From a bacterium (lineage in GTDB: Bacteria > Actinomycetota > Acidimicrobiia > Acidimicrobiales > CATQHL01): a stretch of DNA of 5,594 bases. The notes under the pieces are model-generated. The model saw only the letters and a list, made by a program, of their open reading frames with translations, was not told the origin of the DNA and ran no database searches. The position numbers were made by a program, and so were the translations under genes. Location: contig JAPONU010000484.1 in the NCBI GenBank assembly GCA_026713745.1, positions 1 to 5,594 on the forward strand, read 5' to 3'. Below are positions 5,567 through 5,594 of this stretch, piece after piece (position 1 is the stretch's first letter; each line of letters begins with the position of its first letter).

Positions 5567-5594
5567 GTGCTCGCCAGTGCTGGTGGGCGAACAC
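5567..5594. promoter_or_regulatory. Imperfect inverted repeat upstream of the minus-strand operon
   Basis: GTGCTCGCC (5567-5575) and GGCGAACAC (5586-5594) are inverted repeats matching at 8 of 9 positions, separated by 10 bases and lying 30-58 bases before the GTG start of the coiled-coil gene. The position suits an operator or promoter-overlapping site, but no -10/-35 pair is clear and the window ends exactly at the repeat, so this may be chance. Confidence 0.2.

Noticed and set aside
1..5594. CRISPR array, tRNA, rRNA, insertion sequence or integrase
   Set aside because: No regularly spaced repeats, cloverleaf-like sequences, transposase or recombinase motifs were seen in any frame.

Overview
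The window reads as accessory DNA from a high-GC bacterium, most likely an actinobacterium. The grounds are the strong G/C bias at third codon positions, a tryptophan/proline-rich N-terminal leader typical of actinobacterial proteins, and terminator-like hairpins without T-tracts. The exact taxon cannot be told from the sequence. There is no integrase, transposase, tRNA, rRNA or CRISPR array.

Layout, left to right. A plus-strand gene (38-1921) encodes a KAP-family P-loop NTPase with four N-terminal membrane segments and ends in a hairpin directly after its stop codon. A 255-base spacer follows, leading into a short plus-strand K+ channel gene (2177-2605) that encodes two membrane helices, a pore with the SVGYGD filter and a C-terminal coiled coil. 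The reading frame just before its first possible start codon still encodes what looks like the arginine-rich S4 segment of a voltage sensor, so this is probably the 3' part of a once longer voltage-gated channel gene. It also ends in a strong hairpin. A 257-base convergent spacer follows.

The right half is a two-gene minus-strand operon read from the right edge towards the middle. The first gene (5536-4265) encodes a 423-aa coiled-coil protein resembling, from memory, the non-catalytic front part of actinobacterial Mrr-type restriction proteins, but with no nuclease domain. Seven bases after its stop starts a 464-aa protein (4257-2863) with a PPxGW-repeat leader, a coiled coil, a DUF4041 domain and a C-terminal T5orf172/GIY-YIG nuclease domain. 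DUF4041 plus GIY-YIG is the core architecture of SNIPE, a membrane-associated nuclease reported to cut incoming phage DNA.

Working model (inference): the minus-strand pair is an actinobacterial, two-component relative of SNIPE-type anti-phage defence, in which the usual N-terminal membrane anchor is replaced by a Trp/Pro-rich segment and a coiled-coil partner. The membrane KAP NTPase is a family also known in phage exclusion (PifA of plasmid F), so the window may be a small defence island placed against a truncated channel gene.
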